From DASUTB01 sp036374835 (lineage in GTDB: Bacteria; Actinomycetota; Actinomycetes; Jiangellales; Jiangellaceae): a stretch of 64,000 nt of DNA. Position numbers and translations under genes: made by a program. Positions within the stretch are counted from its first letter, which is position 1. Each line of letters begins with the position of its first letter. This document shows positions 49,438 through 57,244 of this stretch, in pieces. The notes under the pieces were generated by a model that searched no databases, was not told the origin of the DNA, and saw nothing but the letters and a program-made list of their open reading frames with translations. The stretch is from NCBI GenBank assembly GCA_036374835.1, contig DASUTB010000055.1, positions 35,161-99,160 on the forward strand. The letters are read 5' to 3'.

Positions 49438-50712
49438 ATGGAGCGGTACCGCATCGTCGGTGGGGCCTCGCTGCGCGGCGATGTCCGAGTGCGCGGTGCC
49501 AAGAACAGCGCGCTCAAGTTGATGGCGGCCGCACTCCTCGCCGAGGGTACGACGGTGCTGCGTGACGTCCCGTCGATCAGCGACGTCGCTTATATGTCCG
49601 ACCTGCTCGGCCGGCTCGGCGCCACGGTGCGGCGGGACGGTTCCGCGCTCGCGGTCGATGTACCAACGTCGGTTGCGCACGAGGCGCCGTACGACCTGGT
49701 GCGCAAGCTTCGCGCGTCGATCTGCGTACTCGGCCCGCTACTCGCTCGGTGCGGCGAGGTGGACGTTGCGCTTCCCGGCGGCGACGCGATCGGATCCCGG
49801 GGCCTGAACATGCACCTTGACGGGCTCTCCAGGCTGGGCGCCGATGTATCGATCGAACACGGCTACGTCGTCGCGCGGGCGCCGCATGGCCTGATCGGCG
49901 CGAACGTCTGGCTGGACTTCCCGAGTGTGGGAGCCACCGAGAACATCGTGACCGCCGCGGTCCTGGCAAAAGGCACCACGATGATCGACAACGCGGCTCG
50001 AGAGCCGGAGGTCGCCGATCTGTGCACCATGCTGACCGAGATGGGCGCCGGGATCGAGGGGATCGGCACGTCGACGTTGGTCGTCGAAGGCGTCGACTCA
50101 TTGTCGCCGGTCGAGCACACGACGGTTCCGGATCGGATCGTTGCCGGCACTTGGGCGATCGGCGCGGTCATGACACGAGGAGACGTCATCATCGAGAACG
50201 CCCGGGCCCGGGACATGGAGATCGTGCTGGACAAGCTGGCCGCCGCCGGCGCCGAGGTCGAGGGTGCGGACCGGAGTGTGCGGGTGGTCATGTCCGGACG
50301 GCCCCGCTCGGTCGATGTGGCGACGCTGCCCTACCCCGGCTTCCCGACTGATCTTCAGCCGATGATCATCGCGCTAAACTCGGTTGCCGATGGCACGGCC
50401 ATGGTCACTGAGAACGTGTACGAGGCGCGGTTCATGTTCGTCAACGAGCTTGCCCGGCTGGGCGCGGAGGTGCGGACCGATGGCCATCACGCGGTTGTGC
50501 GCGGTCGTGAGAAACTGTCAGGTGCGCCCGTCGTCGCAACGGATATCCGCGCCGGCGCCGGGCTGGTGCTGGCCGGTCTGGTCGCGGAGGGGGAGACCGT
50601 CGTATCGGCCGTGCACCATATTGACCGGGGGTATCCAGATCTAGCCGGAGAGATGGGTGCACTCGGGGCCGAGGTGGTCCGGGAGCCGGACGCCGAGCGA
50701 GTCGAGGGGTGA
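49438..50712 (+). CDS. murA: UDP-N-acetylglucosamine 1-carboxyvinyltransferase
   Basis: A 424-residue enzyme of the first committed step of peptidoglycan synthesis. Conserved parts include VRGAKNSALKLMAAALLAEG and the C-terminal AGAGLVLAGLVAEGET. The active-site loop reads LPGGDAIGSR with Asp116 where most bacteria have the Cys alkylated by fosfomycin. The same Asp occurs in mycobacteria and goes with intrinsic resistance. The next residues, GLNMHLDGL, also differ from the usual PLDMH. It follows DUF2550 without a gap. Confidence 0.96.
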   Translation: MERYRIVGGASLRGDVRVRGAKNSALKLMAAALLAEGTTVLRDVPSISDVAYMSDLLGRLGATVRRDGSALAVDVPTSVAHEAPYDLVRKLRASICVLGPLLARCGEVDVALPGGDAIGSRGLNMHLDGLSRLGADVSIEHGYVVARAPHGLIGANVWLDFPSVGATENIVTAAVLAKGTTMIDNAAREPEVADLCTMLTEMGAGIEGIGTSTLVVEGVDSLSPVEHTTVPDRIVAGTWAIGAVMTRGDVIIENARARDMEIVLDKLAAAGAEVEGADRSVRVVMSGRPRSVDVATLPYPGFPTDLQPMIIALNSVADGTAMVTENVYEARFMFVNELARLGAEVRTDGHHAVVRGREKLSGAPVVATDIRAGAGLVLAGLVAEGETVVSAVHHIDRGYPDLAGEMGALGAEVVREPDAERVEG

Positions 50713-50715
50713 GAC

Positions 50716-51789
50716 GTGGATCGTGACGTGGCGGCACGGGTGGGCGGCCGGCTACGGCAGTGGCGGGAGGCGCAGGGCGCCTGGCTGCGCGGGCAAGGAC
50801 CGTTGGGTCCGCGGCTCCGGCGGCGGGGGCCGTTGCTGTTGTACTTCGCCGTGCTCATAGCGTTCGTGGCCGAGATCGGGCTGCCGACCGACCGCATCGA
50901 CCAGACGATCTGGATCCTGGCCGGCATTGCCGCGGCGCGTATCGGCCGGCCCCTGCGCGACCACATGCAGGCAGTACTCGACTGGGCGCCACTCCTGGCC
51001 GCGCTGCTGCTCTACGACTACACCCGTGGCATCGCGGACACACTGGGTATGACCGTGCGGGTGTCCGAGCTGGTCGACTTCGATCAGTGGCTGTTCGGCG
51101 GGACCGTTCCGACGGTGTGGCTCCAGGAGCATTTGTACACGCCGGGCGAGATCCATTGGTACGACGTCGTCGCCGGCATCGTCTACATGTCGCACTTCGT
51201 CGTGCCGTGGGTGCTGGCCGCCGCGTTCTACGTCTGGTCTCGCGACCGCTGGTGGAAGTACATCAGGATGGTGCTCGCGCTGTCGTACGCCGGGCTGGCC
51301 ACCTACATTCTCGTTCCGGCCGCGCCGCCGTGGTACGCGGCGTCCACCGGGGTCATCGGCGACACGGTGTGGCGCAATGCCGCCGACGGGTGGTGGAATT
51401 CGCCGATCGCCGACTGGCTGGGACTGCAGTTCGCCGCGATCTGGTTCGAACGGCAATCGGCCGGCGTGAACGATGTGGCCGCGCTGCCGTCGCTGCACGC
51501 CGCGTTCGCGATGCTGATCGCCATCGCGCTCTGGCCGGTGGCGCGGCACTGGGCGTTGCGGATTCCGCTCGCCCTGTTCCCGCTGGCGATGGGTTTCACG
51601 CTGGTGTACGGCGGTGAGCACTACGTGCTCGACGTGTTGCTCGGCTGGGCGTACGTTGTTGCGATCGTGTTCGTGTTCCAGGCGTGGGATCGCTGGTTCG
51701 CGCAGCGCCAGTCCGTACGTTCGGCTGCGGCCGAGGAGCCGATTCATGCCGACGTGCCACCGCGGGATCGCGTCACGTCCCCGAGCTGA
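50716..51789 (+). CDS. PAP2 superfamily membrane protein
   Basis: A 357-residue membrane protein with six or more segments. PAP2 phosphatase motifs are seen: PAAPPWYAAS (variant of the first), LPSLHAAFAMLIAIAL with the catalytic His, and YGGEHYVLDVLLGWAYV with the second His and Asp. The layout resembles actinobacterial phosphatidylinositol/inositol-phosphate transferase-like PAP2 proteins near murA. It starts at GTG three bases after the murA stop, so it is co-transcribed. Substrate, probably a polyprenyl or phospholipid phosphate, is not known. Confidence 0.82.
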   Translation: MDRDVAARVGGRLRQWREAQGAWLRGQGPLGPRLRRRGPLLLYFAVLIAFVAEIGLPTDRIDQTIWILAGIAAARIGRPLRDHMQAVLDWAPLLAALLLYDYTRGIADTLGMTVRVSELVDFDQWLFGGTVPTVWLQEHLYTPGEIHWYDVVAGIVYMSHFVVPWVLAAAFYVWSRDRWWKYIRMVLALSYAGLATYILVPAAPPWYAASTGVIGDTVWRNAADGWWNSPIADWLGLQFAAIWFERQSAGVNDVAALPSLHAAFAMLIAIALWPVARHWALRIPLALFPLAMGFTLVYGGEHYVLDVLLGWAYVVAIVFVFQAWDRWFAQRQSVRSAAAEEPIHADVPPRDRVTSPS

Positions 51790-51839
51790 GCCGAGCCGGC
51801 CAATGACCACGTGGCCACAAGCGTTCGAAAGGACCGGGA

Positions 51840-52688
51840 ATGTCGCAGCAGGTAGCAGTCGTCGGTGCTGGGTTGATGGGTTCGGGTATCGCGCAGGTCG
51901 CGGCGACGGCGGGGTGGGACGTCGTCCTGCGTGACGTCTCCGGCGATGCCCTCGAGAAGGGTATGTCAGCGATCATCGCCAGCACCGCCAAGTTCGCCGA
52001 GAAGGGCAAGATCTCCGAGGCGGACCGCGACGCCGCGCTCGGCCGGATCAGCACGACGACCGATCTCGCCGCGGCCGCCGACGCGGACATCGTCGTAGAG
52101 GCCGTCTTCGAGAAGATCGAGCTCAAGCAGGAGGTCTTCGCCGAGCTAGATCGGATCTGCAAGGACGGCGCCGTGCTCGCTACCAACACCAGCGCCATCC
52201 CGATCACGAACATCGCGGCCGCGACACGGCGGCCCGAATCCGTCGCCGGTACGCACTTCTTCTCGCCGGTGCCCATGATGCCGTTGTGTGAGCTGGTCAG
52301 GGGACGGCACACGTCCGATGAAACGCTGGCCGCCGCGCGATCGTTCGCCGAATCGACCGGGAAGACGTGCGTCGTCGTCAACCGGGACGTGGCCGGCTTC
52401 ATCACCACCCGACTGATCACCGCGCTGGCCATGGAGGCGATCCGGCTGTACGAGTCCGGTGTCGCCACCGCCGAGGACATCGACGCCGCGTGCAAACTCG
52501 GCTTCGGCCACGCGATGGGGCCGCTGGCCACAACGGATCTGACCGGCCTCGACGTCCTGCGCAACGCGACGCTGAACATCTACCACGAGACCGGCGACAC
52601 CAAGTTCTTCCCGCCCGAGTCGCTCACCCGCATGGTCGCGGCGGGCGATACCGGTCGCAAGTCCGGGCAGGGCTTCTACACCTACTGA
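51840..52688 (+). CDS. 3-hydroxybutyryl-CoA dehydrogenase
   Basis: A 282-residue NAD(P)-dependent 3-hydroxyacyl-CoA dehydrogenase. The Rossmann motif VVGAGLMGSGIAQVAA begins at residue 7. The catalytic HFFSPVPMMPLCELVRG follows, and the C-terminal NRDVAGFITTRLITALAMEA and GPLATTDLTGLDVL match the family. It acts in butyrate/polyhydroxybutyrate-type or fatty-acid metabolism. ATG preceded by GAAAGGA. It is single, and a hairpin follows its stop. Confidence 0.93.
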   Translation: MSQQVAVVGAGLMGSGIAQVAATAGWDVVLRDVSGDALEKGMSAIIASTAKFAEKGKISEADRDAALGRISTTTDLAAAADADIVVEAVFEKIELKQEVFAELDRICKDGAVLATNTSAIPITNIAAATRRPESVAGTHFFSPVPMMPLCELVRGRHTSDETLAAARSFAESTGKTCVVVNRDVAGFITTRLITALAMEAIRLYESGVATAEDIDAACKLGFGHAMGPLATTDLTGLDVLRNATLNIYHETGDTKFFPPESLTRMVAAGDTGRKSGQGFYTY

Positions 52689-52952
52689 CCTTCGGGTGGG
52701 CGGGTATCGAATCGGGCGATCCCGTGTGAACGGATCGCCGCCGTAACTTGCACGGGCGGCAGTGGGCGCCGGGTGAACCGCCGTAGCAGGTCACGAGTGG
52801 TGCCCGGCTCGCGATGTGCGCGGATGAGTCCGGCGGACGCGAGGTGCTCTCCGAAATTCGGTCGAACGAATTTCTGCGTTCGTGCATCCAGCACCGCGGT
52901 GGCACAAGAAGATACAGACGTAGGTAACCAACCGATCTAGGAGGTGGGCACC
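52689..52952. promoter_or_regulatory. Intergenic region with terminator-like hairpin and palindrome
   Basis: GGCGATCC (52715-52722) and GGATCGCC (52732-52739) make a perfect hairpin after the dehydrogenase stop, without a U-tract. Further on, GAAATTCG-GTCGAA-CGAATTTC (52853-52874) is a perfect eight-base-arm palindrome, about 80 bases before the DUF4397 start, and could be an operator. I see no clear -35/-10 pair. AGGAGG precedes the next gene. Confidence 0.45.
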
Positions 52953-53777
52953 ATGCGTCGTAGCGTAATTACGGGGCTAGCCCTCGCAGTGCCGTTCGCT
53001 CTAGCCGGCGTGCCGGCGGCTGCCGCAAGTAATGCCGATGCCACTGTATCCGTGCTGCACGGTGTACCTGGCTTGACCGTTGACGTCTTCGCCAACGGTG
53101 ATGAGATCATTCCGGACTTCGAACCGGGTACCCTGACCGATCCGCTGACCCTGCCGGCGGGCACGTACGACATCCAGATCTTCGCCGACGGTGAAGGTCC
53201 GGACGGCGACCCGGCCATCGAGGCCGCCGGCGTCGAGGTTCCGGCCGGAGCGAATGCGACCATCGTGGCGCACCTGTCCGAGGCGGGTGATCCGACCGCG
53301 AGCGTGTTCGTCAACGACGTGTCGCAGCTCGAGGCCGGCCAGGCGCGCGTGACGGTGCGGCACACCGCTGCCGCGCCGGCGGTGGATGTCCGGGTGAACG
53401 GGACGCCGACGTTCGAGGGGCTGACGAACCCGAACGAAGCGTCCGCGGACGTCGATGCCGGCACGATTGAGGCGGACGTGGTTCTGGCGGGAACGGAGGA
53501 CGTCGTCCTCGGGCCGGCAGATCTCGACCTGGCCGAAGGCACGAGCACGATCGTCTACGCATGGGGCAGCGCCGAGGACGAGAACCTCGACCTGGCGGTG
53601 CAGACGATCAGTGGCCTGAACGGCGCCCCGGACGGAGTGCCGGGCGGCGAAGCAGGCCTCGTGGCTGACGATTCCAGCGCAACGCCGTGGTACATCGGGG
53701 GCGGCATGGCACTGGCGCTACTGGTCGCTTTCGCGGTCTTCGCAGCGCGGGGCCGCCCGACCAAGGCGCAGCTCTGA
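52953..53777 (+). CDS. DUF4397 domain secreted, membrane-anchored protein
   Basis: A 274-residue exported protein. The signal peptide ends near AAAASNADA (about residue 28). Two DUF4397 beta-sandwich repeats follow (VSVLHGVPGLTVDVFANG and VTVRHTAAAPAVDVRVNG). A C-terminal membrane segment (YIGGGMALALLVAFAVFAARG) with a basic end keeps it at the surface. No LPXTG is seen before the segment, so it is not an obvious sortase substrate although a sortase gene follows. AGGAGG before ATG 52953. Confidence 0.87.
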   Translation: MRRSVITGLALAVPFALAGVPAAAASNADATVSVLHGVPGLTVDVFANGDEIIPDFEPGTLTDPLTLPAGTYDIQIFADGEGPDGDPAIEAAGVEVPAGANATIVAHLSEAGDPTASVFVNDVSQLEAGQARVTVRHTAAAPAVDVRVNGTPTFEGLTNPNEASADVDAGTIEADVVLAGTEDVVLGPADLDLAEGTSTIVYAWGSAEDENLDLAVQTISGLNGAPDGVPGGEAGLVADDSSATPWYIGGGMALALLVAFAVFAARGRPTKAQL

Positions 53778-54469
53778 TCCCAATCAGAGCCGATCGTCGG
53801 CAAGGCACTGCCGCCGCGCTCGCCGGCGCGGCGGCAGTGCTGGTCGCGCTGTCCGGGTGCGCGGACGGTCCGCCGGCGGCCGCCGACCGGGCCGTCGTCC
53901 AGCCGGTGCGAGTCGACGTGACGGCATCCGAGCCGTCGCCGGCGGCCGGCATCGACCTGCCATCGGTGAGTTCCGACGTCGAGGTGCCCCGGTCCGCCGC
54001 GACTCTCGAGCCGGTGGAGCGGGCCGAACCCCCTGTGCGGGTCGTGGTCGAGTCGGTCGATATCGACGCGGAGATCATCCCGGTCGGTGTCGAGGACGAC
54101 GGTCAGATGGAACTGCCGGCGAACCCGGATACCCTCGGTTGGTACCGGTACGGCCCGTCGGTTCCGGCCGAAGCAGGCTCGACGGTCATCGCCGGACACG
54201 TCGACTCACGGCGGTTCGGCGTTGGTCCGCTGGCCGCGCTGCAACGGGTGGAGACCGGCGCCTCGGTGGTCGTCACCACCTCGACCGGCGAAGAGGTGTT
54301 CTATAGAGTCGTTGACGTACAGAGCATCGCCAAACGCAATGTTCCGCTGGATGAATACTTCGCTCGGGAGGGGGAGCCGAGGTTGGTCATGATCACCTGC
54401 GGCGGGGACTTCGACCAGGACAGCAGGAGCTATTCGGACAACGTCGTCGTCACGGCCGTGCCGAGTTGA
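53687..54469 (+). CDS. Class F sortase, apparently a lipoprotein; start uncertain
   Basis: A transpeptidase-fold protein. Catalytic His is in VIAGHVDSRRFG, Cys in LVMITCGGDFD, and Arg in DQDSRSYSDNVVV, as in class F sortases. The GTG at 53687 is the only canonical in-frame start but lies inside the DUF4397 gene. The natural N-terminus is probably near 53774, where CTG begins IPIRADRRQGTAAALAGAAA and a lipobox LSGC, giving about 231 residues. A lipid anchor instead of a transmembrane helix is unusual. It sits between the DUF4397 protein and an ECF sigma factor. Confidence 0.85.
   Translation: MVHRGRHGTGATGRFRGLRSAGPPDQGAALIPIRADRRQGTAAALAGAAAVLVALSGCADGPPAAADRAVVQPVRVDVTASEPSPAAGIDLPSVSSDVEVPRSAATLEPVERAEPPVRVVVESVDIDAEIIPVGVEDDGQMELPANPDTLGWYRYGPSVPAEAGSTVIAGHVDSRRFGVGPLAALQRVETGASVVVTTSTGEEVFYRVVDVQSIAKRNVPLDEYFAREGEPRLVMITCGGDFDQDSRSYSDNVVVTAVPS
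53771..53790 (+). terminator. Hairpin at the DUF4397/sortase junction
   Basis: GCTCTGAT and ATCAGAGC form a perfect eight-base stem with a CCCA loop, spanning the DUF4397 stop. It sits where the sortase start is expected. It could attenuate read-through or mask the sortase start. Confidence 0.45.
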
Positions 54470-54475
54470 GCACCG

Positions 54476-55045
54476 GTGCCTGAGACGACGACCGTCGCAG
54501 ACGACACGGCGGACGCGGAGATCGCCGAGGCGTTCAGGCACGGTGACGATCTTGCGCTGGCCCGCGTCTACCGCAGGTACGCGTCGCTGGTTCATACTGT
54601 GGCTCTGCGAGCCCTGAATAACGCCGATGAGGCCGCCGAGGTCACGCAGCAGGTGTTCATCGCAGCCTGGCAGAGTCGGGAGCGCTATTCGCCGGCCGGC
54701 GGAACCCTTGCGGGGTGGCTGATGGGAATAACCCGACACAAGATCGCCGATGCGTGGTCGGCGCGGGAACGGCAGCGCCGTGCGGTCGACAGCGCCAAGG
54801 CGGCGTACGACCGGTCCGAGACGCCGGCGTCCGTCTCATTGACCGACCGGATGCTGTTGGTGGATGAGCTCTCCCGGCTGGGCGAGCCACAGGGCCGCAT
54901 ACTCCGGCTGGCCTTCTACGATGGACTCACCCATGCCGAGATATCGGAGCACCTCGCACTACCGCTCGGGACCGTGAAGAGCCACATCCGCCGATCACTG
55001 ACGCACCTGCGTGGCAGACTGGAGGTCGACGATGCGGCACGTTGA
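54476..55045 (+). CDS. ECF sigma factor, SigK-like
   Basis: A 189-residue extracytoplasmic-function sigma factor. Region 2 (about 28-95) reads LARVYRRYASLVHTVALRAL and ADEAAEVTQQVFIAAWQS with the -10-binding segment LAGWLMGITRHKIAD. Region 4 (about 125-180) has GRILRLAFYDGLTHAEISEHLALPLGTVKSHIRR. It most resembles the SigK/ECF19 group, whose partner is an RskA-type anti-sigma; such a gene follows and overlaps by 14 bases. GTG start. Confidence 0.93.
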   Translation: MPETTTVADDTADAEIAEAFRHGDDLALARVYRRYASLVHTVALRALNNADEAAEVTQQVFIAAWQSRERYSPAGGTLAGWLMGITRHKIADAWSARERQRRAVDSAKAAYDRSETPASVSLTDRMLLVDELSRLGEPQGRILRLAFYDGLTHAEISEHLALPLGTVKSHIRRSLTHLRGRLEVDDAAR

Positions 55046-55772
55046 CCAAGACCGACTCGCCGACCTTGCGATCGGCGAACCGGCACCCGACAAGGTGACC
55101 GCGCATCTCGAATCCTGCGCACAGTGCGCCGCCGAGTTCGAGGCGCTCGGCAAGGTCGTGTCCGCCGGGCGCGAGCTGAACGAGACCGACGTGCTCGTCG
55201 AACCGCCGCCCCACGTCTGGGAGGGCGTGGCGCGCGCTGCCGGCGTTGACCCGCACGACCTCGACCGGGCCGCAGCGTTCGAGGCCGGGCAGCGCGAGAT
55301 CGGTCCCAAGTCATCCCAGGCATCGGGGCCCGGCTTTCGCTGGACGCTGGCCGCGGCGATCGCCGGCTTGCTGGCCGGAATCGGTGGAGTCGTCGGATGG
55401 GAGGCGTTGAATGAGCCGGACGGCGACCAGTCCGGGAGCATCGTGGCGCAGGCGGCGCTGGACCCGGTTGCCGAGTCCACAGCGAGCGGCCGCGCAGAAC
55501 TCGTCGACGTCGACGGGGAACGGCGGCTCGACATCGACGTCGCCGATCTTCCCGCAGCCGACGGTTACCTCGAAGTGTGGTTGCTCGCGCCGGACGTCAG
55601 CGGCATGGTCTCGCTGGGTATTCTGCCCGGCTCGACGGCCACTCTGGCGATTCCGGATGGGCTGGACGTATCGGCCTTCCCTGTCGTCGACGTCTCGATC
55701 GAGCCTTTCGACGGTGACCCGGTCCACTCCGGTAACAGCGTGATCCGCGGTGAGCTGCAGGGCGACCAGTAG
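55032..55772 (+). CDS. RskA-like anti-sigma factor
   Basis: A 246-residue membrane anti-sigma factor. The cytoplasmic N-terminus carries a zinc-type anti-sigma motif HLESCAQCAAEF (His, two Cys). One membrane segment is at about 105-125 (WTLAAAIAGLLAGIGGVVGW). The outer part is a beta domain of the anti-sigma-K/RskA C-terminal type (LVDVDGERRLDIDVADLPAADGYLEVWLLAPD). ATG 55032 lies within the sigma gene, so expression is coupled. Release probably needs regulated proteolysis, as for RskA. Confidence 0.9.
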   Translation: MRHVDQDRLADLAIGEPAPDKVTAHLESCAQCAAEFEALGKVVSAGRELNETDVLVEPPPHVWEGVARAAGVDPHDLDRAAAFEAGQREIGPKSSQASGPGFRWTLAAAIAGLLAGIGGVVGWEALNEPDGDQSGSIVAQAALDPVAESTASGRAELVDVDGERRLDIDVADLPAADGYLEVWLLAPDVSGMVSLGILPGSTATLAIPDGLDVSAFPVVDVSIEPFDGDPVHSGNSVIRGELQGDQ

Positions 55773-55864
55773 CTCGCGCAACAGGGATTGGCGATGTCGC
55801 ACCACTGGTCACCCGAACGCCCGCCACTCGTACGGATCGCGTTCATCCACAGCGGAGCGCGCTC

Positions 55865-57244
55865 ATGACCGCGATCATGCTGTTCACCCGAGACCTGCGC
55901 CTACACGACAACCCGGCATTTGCGGCGGCGTGCCGCGAACACGCCGAGGTCGTCCCGCTGTTCATCATCGACCGGCGGATCCTGACCGCGCGGACGGCGT
56001 CGCCCAACCGCGCGCAGTTTCTCGCCGAAGCATTGGGGGACCTCCGGGCGGCCCTGCGCGGGCTTGGCTCGGACCTGGCTGTCCGGAGTGGCGAGGTGGT
56101 CGAGGAGGTCATCCGCCTCGCCTGGGCGGCGAACGCGGACATGATCTACGCCGCCGCCGACGTGTCCGGCTACGCCAGGCGCCGGGAGCGAGCGCTGAGC
56201 GTCGCCGCTACGGCTCAACGGATGGGCACGAAATTCCTGCCGGGCAATACCGTCGTGCCGCCGGGATCGCTGCGCCCGACCGGCGCTGACCACTATCGCG
56301 TGTTCACCCCGTACTGGCGCGCCTGGCAGCAGGCGCCGGTCCGCCCGCAGGTTCGGCGACCCAGCCTGATGTCGATCCCGCACGAGATCCAACCCGGCGA
56401 GCTCCCCACCGCGGACGATCTCGTGGCCGGCCCGCGGTCGCCGCAGTTGCCGCCCGGCGGCGAGTCCGCCGCGGGGAAGGTCCTCGAGCGCGCGAGCGCC
56501 CGGCTGCTCGGAGCGGACGACCGCGACAAGCAGCTCGACGATCTCGCCGCTGATTCGACGACCCGCTTGAGCCCCTATCTGCACTTCGGGTGTATCTCGC
56601 CGCTTGCGGTGCGCGTGCGGCTGGCCGACGCTCCCGAGTTGGTCCGGCAGCTGGCCTGGCGTGATTTCATGCACCAGCTCACCGCGGCGTTCCCGGACAT
56701 CGCCGGGCGTGACTACCGCCCGGGACGGCGGGAGTGGCTCCGGGATGACGCGGCGCTGGAGGCCTGGCGTCGCGGCCAGACCGGCATCCCGATCGTCGAC
56801 GCCGGCATGCGCCAGTTGCTGTTCGAAGGCTGGATGCACAACCGGGCCCGGCTGATCACGGCATCGTTCCTCACCAAGACGTTGCAGCTGAACTGGCGGG
56901 ACGGTGCCGCGCACTTCTTCCGGTGGCTCGTGGACGGGGACGTGGCGAACAACGCGGGAAACTGGCAGTGGATCGCCGGCACCGGCACCGACACTCGGCC
57001 GAATCGGGTACTAAACCCGGTTCGGCAGGCCCACCGGTTCGATCCGGACGGTGCGTACGTGCGCCGCTTCGTGCCGGAGCTCGCGTCGGTGGACGGGTCG
57101 GGCGTGCACGAGCCCTGGCGCCTGCCCGCAGCCACGAGAAGCACCCTCGACTACCCGCCGCCGCTGATCGAACCGGCTCGCCCGAAGGCGAAGCGCCCGC
57201 CAACACCGAGACCGCCCGCTGAGCGTCTGGAGCCCGATGCCTGA
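55865..57244 (+). CDS. phr: Deoxyribodipyrimidine photolyase (cryptochrome/photolyase family)
   Basis: A 459-residue FAD-dependent, light-driven DNA repair enzyme. The N-terminal antenna domain starts IMLFTRDLRLHDNPAF. The FAD-binding helical domain has TRLSPYLHFGCISPLAVR, QLAWRDFMHQL, the TGIPIVDAGMRQL segment, NRARLITASFLTK and WRDGAAHFFRWLVDGDVANNAGNWQW. These fit class I CPD photolyases. The proline-rich tail overlaps the MMPL start by eight bases. It follows an ECF sigma/anti-sigma pair that may control it. Confidence 0.95.
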   Translation: MTAIMLFTRDLRLHDNPAFAAACREHAEVVPLFIIDRRILTARTASPNRAQFLAEALGDLRAALRGLGSDLAVRSGEVVEEVIRLAWAANADMIYAAADVSGYARRRERALSVAATAQRMGTKFLPGNTVVPPGSLRPTGADHYRVFTPYWRAWQQAPVRPQVRRPSLMSIPHEIQPGELPTADDLVAGPRSPQLPPGGESAAGKVLERASARLLGADDRDKQLDDLAADSTTRLSPYLHFGCISPLAVRVRLADAPELVRQLAWRDFMHQLTAAFPDIAGRDYRPGRREWLRDDAALEAWRRGQTGIPIVDAGMRQLLFEGWMHNRARLITASFLTKTLQLNWRDGAAHFFRWLVDGDVANNAGNWQWIAGTGTDTRPNRVLNPVRQAHRFDPDGAYVRRFVPELASVDGSGVHEPWRLPAATRSTLDYPPPLIEPARPKAKRPPTPRPPAERLEPDA

